Of a DNA stretch of 8,373 nt, positions 6,342 through 8,373 are shown piece after piece. The first letter of the stretch is position 1. Every line of letters starts with the position of its first letter. Origin of the DNA: an uncultured Eubacteriales bacterium (GTDB lineage: Bacteria; Bacillota; Clostridia; Oscillospirales; Oscillospiraceae); the NCBI GenBank assembly GCA_900550585.1, contig URST01000082.1, positions 1 through 8,373 on the forward strand, written 5' to 3'. A program made the position numbers and the translations under genes. The notes under the pieces are model-generated. The model had not been told where the DNA came from. It saw nothing but the letters and a program-made list of their open reading frames with translations, and did no database searches.

Positions 6342-6954
6342 TCAAGCTCTCCGGGAAGGGGGACAGCGGTGGAAGTATTTCTGATTTTTCCCAAATCACA
6401 GCAGGCAAAGCAGGAGCTTGCACGGGAGCTGGCAAAGTTCCAGTCCGGTCAGGTGCTGAAAAATGTCCGGAAGCTGCCCTGCTCCACGGAGCAGAAGCTG
6501 GAACTGGTAGACGCCGCCGTGAAGCACCTGAAAGCGCAGAAGTAATACATAGACCATTTTGCCCCAAAAGGTTCATGGTTTTCCACCTCAACTGCCGATT
6601 GTTCCTCTGCGATAGTATAGCATTCTCAATACACCTGCTTGCATACGTTGCCAGGCGGATGCCCTTGTCGGGCCGGAACGTGTTCACCGCCTTGATCAGC
6701 CCAATGGTCCCGATGGAGATCAGGTCCTCCTGATCGTCCGTTTGCGTGTAGTATTTTTTGATAATGTGCGCCACCAGCCGCAGGTTGTGCTCCACCAGCA
6801 GGTTCCGGGCCTCCATATCCCCCTCCCCGCACCGCCGCAGGTACTCCCGCTCCTGTGCGGCGGTCAGCGGCTTGGGGAACGACCCCGCGCCCCCGGACAG
6901 GTGCAGCGACAAAAACAGGCTGTTGCACAGCAGCAGCAAAAACGCCGAGATCAT
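6244..6954 (-). CDS. sigK: sigK, N-terminal part, interrupted after region 2
   Basis: Mother-cell sporulation sigma factor, truncated. The first 111 residues (6954-6622) match sigma-K. They comprise a hydrophobic pro-sequence (about 1-25), FPKPL (26-30), then NLLVEHNLRLVAHIIKKYY, QEDLISIGTIGLIKAV and LATYASRCIEN of region 2. The remaining 125 residues, to the stop at 6244, are arginine- and proline-rich read-through of element DNA with no sigma likeness. Regions 3 and 4, needed for -35 recognition, are missing, so the product cannot be a working sigma factor until rejoined to its other part. The ATG at 6954 has GGGAGG nine bases upstream. A four-codon ORF (ATG CGC GTA TGA) overlaps the start as ATGA. 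The pro-sequence implies SpoIVFB-type processing (family knowledge). Confidence 0.88.
   Translation of the reverse strand: MISAFLLLLCNSLFLSLHLSGGAGSFPKPLTAAQEREYLRRCGEGDMEARNLLVEHNLRLVAHIIKKYYTQTDDQEDLISIGTIGLIKAVNTFRPDKGIRLATYASRCIENAILSQRNNRQLRWKTMNLLGQNGLCITSALSGASRRRLPVPASAPWSRAASGHFSAPDRTGTLPAPVQAPALPAVIWEKSEILPPLSPFPESLMVHSMRDFGRICRRFAHCACQMSPILCANRDT
6369..6545 (+). CDS. Small hypothetical protein, 58 residues, next to the sigK junction
   Basis: GTG start with AAGGGGG six bases upstream and a TAA stop at 6543-6545. I do not recognise the family. The product starts with a short hydrophobic strand (EVFLIF). Two charged helices follow, QQAKQELARELAKFQ (11-25) and EQKLELVDAAVKHLKAQK (41-58), separated by a segment with KLPC (35-38). 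It ends about 75 bases before the sigK junction and points at it. The good ribosome site and soluble, well-balanced composition favour a real gene; GTG start and small size leave doubt. A helper of element excision is one possibility from position alone, and a fragment of a larger lost gene is another. Confidence 0.55.
   Translation: MEVFLIFPKSQQAKQELARELAKFQSGQVLKNVRKLPCSTEQKLELVDAAVKHLKAQK
6621..6627 (-). other. Predicted element/sigK junction (attachment core)
   Basis: On the minus strand the sequence is GAGAATG, the Glu-Asn codons of RCIEN plus one base. Intact sigma-K proteins continue as ENEIL, while here the frame reads ENAILSQ and then loses all likeness. B. subtilis skin recombines at AATGA in the same Glu-Asn-Glu codons, as I recall. 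A partial dyad (GTAT and ATAC, ten bases apart) surrounds the core, as is usual for serine-recombinase sites. The exact crossover base cannot be fixed from one end. Confidence 0.6.
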
Positions 6955-6978
6955 ACGCGCATACCTCCCTTTTCTCTG

Positions 6979-7008
6979 AACCTATGCCCCCGCGGCAAGT
7001 CCCTATGC
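6979..7008 (-). promoter_or_regulatory. Sigma-E-type promoter candidate for sigK
   Basis: On the minus strand GCATAGG (7008-7002), 15 bases, then CATAGGTT (6986-6979). This fits the sigma-E pattern KMATATT-N14/15-CATACAMT at most informative positions, including both ATA cores. The start of transcription would fall near 6972, just before the ribosome site. sigK is a known sigma-E target in the mother cell. Confidence 0.5.
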
Positions 7009-7022
7009 ACGCGCATTTCCCG

Positions 7023-7051
7023 TTGCAGCCCGCCGCCGGATGTGCTACACT
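7023..7051 (+). promoter_or_regulatory. Sigma-A-type promoter of pepT
   Basis: TTGCAG (7023-7028), a 17-base spacer, then TACACT (7046-7051). Transcription should start near 7058, about 30 bases before the pepT ATG. This rules out the in-frame ATG at 7040, which lies inside the promoter. Confidence 0.65.
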
Positions 7052-7087
7052 GGACACATCTATAAAAAATGCAAGGAGGACTTTGCC

Positions 7088-8293
7088 ATGGAATCGGCGC
7101 GTTCCCGCTTTCTTCGCTATGTGACCTACTACACCACCTCGGACGAGCATACCGGCACCTCCCCCTCCACGGAGCGGCAGAAGGACCTGGGCCGCGTCCT
7201 GCTGGCGGAGCTGACGGCGCTGGGTCTCACTGGCGCCCGTATGGACGATGCCGGCAACGTCATCGCCACCCTGCCCGCCTCGGAGGGCGCCACCGCCCCC
7301 GTGCTGGCCCTCATCGCCCACATGGACACGTCTCCCGACGCTCCCGGTGAAAACGTGCAGCCCCGCGTGGTGCTGTATCAGGGCGGCGACCTGCCCCTGT
7401 CCGACACCGTCTCTCTGACGGAGTCCCTGTGCCCCGGCCTGTCCGCCCACGCCGGCGAGGAGCTGATCGTCACCGACGGCATCACCCTGCTGGGCGCCGA
7501 CGACAAGGCCGGCATTGCCGAGATCATGGCTGCCGTGGAGCTGCTGCAGGCCCGCCCCCACGGCGAGGTGCGGGTGGTGTTCACCACCGACGAGGAGATC
7601 GGCTGCGGTGTGGACGGTCTGGATGTGGCGGAGCTGGCCTGCGACTACGGCTACACCGTGGACGGCGGCCCGCTGGGCGAGATCGAGTACGAGAACTTCA
7701 ACGCCGCCTCCGGCGATGTGACGTTCCGCGGCGTGGGCGTCCACCCCGGCAGCGCCAAGGACGTGATGGTCAACGCCGCCACCGCGGCTATGGCGTTCCA
7801 CGCCATGCTCCCGGCGGACGAGGTGCCGGAAAAGACCGACGGCTATCAGGGCTTCTTCCACCTGCACGCCATGTCCGGCGACGTGACGGAGGCCGCCCTG
7901 CACTATATCATCCGCGACCACGACCGTGCCGGCTTCGAGGCCCGCAAGGCCCTGTTTCACCGATGCGCCGACGCTGTCAACGCCCTGTACGGCCCCGGCA
8001 CGGCCACCGCCGTCACCACCGACAGCTACTACAACATGAAGGAGAAGATCCTGCCCCACATGGAGCTGATCCACCGTGCGGAGGACGCCTTCCGGCAGAA
8101 CGGCGTCGCGCCGCTGTGCGTCCCCATCCGGGGCGGCACCGACGGGGCGCGGCTGTCCTGGGACGGCCTGCCCTGCCCCAACCTGTCCACCGGCGGCTAC
8201 AACTACCACGGTGTGCGGGAGTGGATCCCCGCCGCCAGTCTGGACGCCATGGCCGCCGTGCTGGCCGATCTGGTGTCCGGCTTCGTCCGGTAA
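7088..8293 (+). CDS. pepT: Peptidase T (tripeptide aminopeptidase, M20B)
   Basis: Cytoplasmic two-zinc aminopeptidase that removes the N-terminal residue from tripeptides. It has 401 residues (E. coli PepT about 408). Metal and catalytic residues are all in place: H78 and D80 in AHMDTSPD, D138 in LLGADDKAG, general base E169 with E170 in TTDEEIG, D192 in YTVDGGPLGEIEYENFNA, and H374 in GGYNYHG. The lid or dimerisation domain, with the HPGSAK motif at 219-224, sits between about 205 and 315. The ATG at 7088 has AAGGAGG eight bases upstream; an in-frame ATG at 7040 falls in the promoter. The gene is very GC-rich with biased third positions, unlike the genes left of the sigK junction, and marks the resident chromosome. 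It is divergent from sigK with no evident functional link. Confidence 0.96.
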   Translation: MESARSRFLRYVTYYTTSDEHTGTSPSTERQKDLGRVLLAELTALGLTGARMDDAGNVIATLPASEGATAPVLALIAHMDTSPDAPGENVQPRVVLYQGGDLPLSDTVSLTESLCPGLSAHAGEELIVTDGITLLGADDKAGIAEIMAAVELLQARPHGEVRVVFTTDEEIGCGVDGLDVAELACDYGYTVDGGPLGEIEYENFNAASGDVTFRGVGVHPGSAKDVMVNAATAAMAFHAMLPADEVPEKTDGYQGFFHLHAMSGDVTEAALHYIIRDHDRAGFEARKALFHRCADAVNALYGPGTATAVTTDSYYNMKEKILPHMELIHRAEDAFRQNGVAPLCVPIRGGTDGARLSWDGLPCPNLSTGGYNYHGVREWIPAASLDAMAAVLADLVSGFVR

Positions 8294-8350
8294 CAGCCCT
8301 CATCCCATCACAAACATGAAGACTAACTATTAAAAGTCAAGCCCCAAAAC

Positions 8351-8371
8351 AAAATTTTCGAGAGAAATTTT
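8351..8371. repeat. AT-rich inverted repeat after pepT
   Basis: AAAATTT, seven-base spacer, AAATTTT. It is AT-only in the arms and reaches the window edge, so it could be a weak terminator or part of the next gene's control region. The 57 bases between the pepT stop and this repeat show nothing else. Confidence 0.25.
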
Positions 8372-8373
8372 AA

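Larger units (their letters stand above)
5983..6368. other. Gene-poor spacer between the synthetase and the small ORF
   Basis: About 390 bases without a convincing intact gene. It holds the two hairpins at 6015-6033 and 6136-6175 and, on the minus strand, the read-through tail of the sigK frame and a short protein-like relic. A TTGACA at 6283-6288 could be a -35 for the small ORF, but the -10 candidate (TCTACA after 18 bases) is weak. Confidence 0.5.
1..6627. mobile_element. Skin-like element interrupting sigK (one end only)
   Basis: The sigK frame breaks at 6621-6627 at the codon position used by the B. subtilis skin element. Everything to the left is unrelated to sigK and less GC-rich than the right flank. 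Known skin elements are excised in the mother cell by a serine recombinase to rebuild sigK. Cargo seen here: a signalling operon, an SDR/TetR pair, an alarmone synthetase and a small ORF. The far end and the sigK 3' part are outside the window, so the extent is a minimum. The alternative is a sigK relic left by a rearrangement. Confidence 0.68.

Noticed and set aside
6557..6569. Small hairpin TTTTG-CCC-CAAAA after the 58-residue ORF
   Set aside because: Five-base stem without a T tract on either strand; too weak to call a terminator.
7040..7087. Upstream in-frame ATG for pepT
   Set aside because: It lies inside the promoter before the predicted transcript start. ATG at 7088 has a strong ribosome site and matches the PepT N-terminus.
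6626..8209. 527-residue open frame on the minus strand
   Set aside because: It is the antisense shadow of GC-rich pepT, fused to the antisense of its promoter and an out-of-frame part of sigK. Its composition is Gly/Val/His-rich and low in complexity.
7429..8319. 296-residue plus-strand frame
   Set aside because: Shifted frame of pepT, dominated by Arg, Pro and Gly, with no motif. PepT's own frame has all its catalytic residues.

Overview
The window looks like chromosome of a spore-forming Clostridia-type Firmicute (an Oscillospiraceae-like relative is my guess). It carries the N-terminal part of the mother-cell sigma factor SigK, strong AGGAGG-type ribosome sites, and 7TM-sensor and GHKL-type kinase genes typical of that class. 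Right of about 6630 the DNA is very GC-rich, with G or C at most third codon positions. Left of it the DNA is less GC-rich and has long AT-rich intergenic stretches.

Right flank (about 6621-8373). pepT (tripeptidase, plus strand) and the 5' part of sigK (minus strand) are divergently arranged. The sigK reading frame matches sigma-K from a hydrophobic pro-sequence through region 2, ending at Arg-Cys-Ile-Glu-Asn. There homology stops and the frame runs into unrelated sequence. From memory of the family, this is the codon position where the B. subtilis skin element interrupts sigK. The simplest reading is that positions 1 to about 6627 are one end of a skin-like intervening element within sigK. 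Its other end, with the sigK 3' part, would lie beyond the left edge.

Element interior, read from the junction leftwards. A 58-residue unknown ORF (plus strand) faces the junction. Next comes about 390 bp without a convincing gene, holding two terminator-like hairpins, one of them a perfect 40-bp palindrome. Then come a small (p)ppGpp synthetase of RelQ type and a TetR-family regulator (both plus strand), and an NAD(P)-dependent SDR/epimerase-like gene (minus strand) divergent from the TetR gene. A 17-bp perfect palindrome between the last two supplies a TATACT -10 hexamer on each strand, a good candidate for the TetR operator.

Further left is a minus-strand operon of three overlapping genes. 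The first encodes a 7TM sensor whose kinase module looks dead: the phospho-acceptor His is replaced and the ATP lid is missing. The second encodes a soluble histidine kinase with intact motifs and no membrane segment. The third encodes a LuxR/NarL-type response regulator, cut by the left edge. Sensor and kinase share the layout PAS-like region, coiled coil, kinase core, which suggests duplication and division of labour.

No recombinase catalytic domain is visible in the 6.6 kb next to the sigK N-terminal side, so it must lie farther left, act in trans, or be lost. No tRNA, rRNA or CRISPR array was seen.
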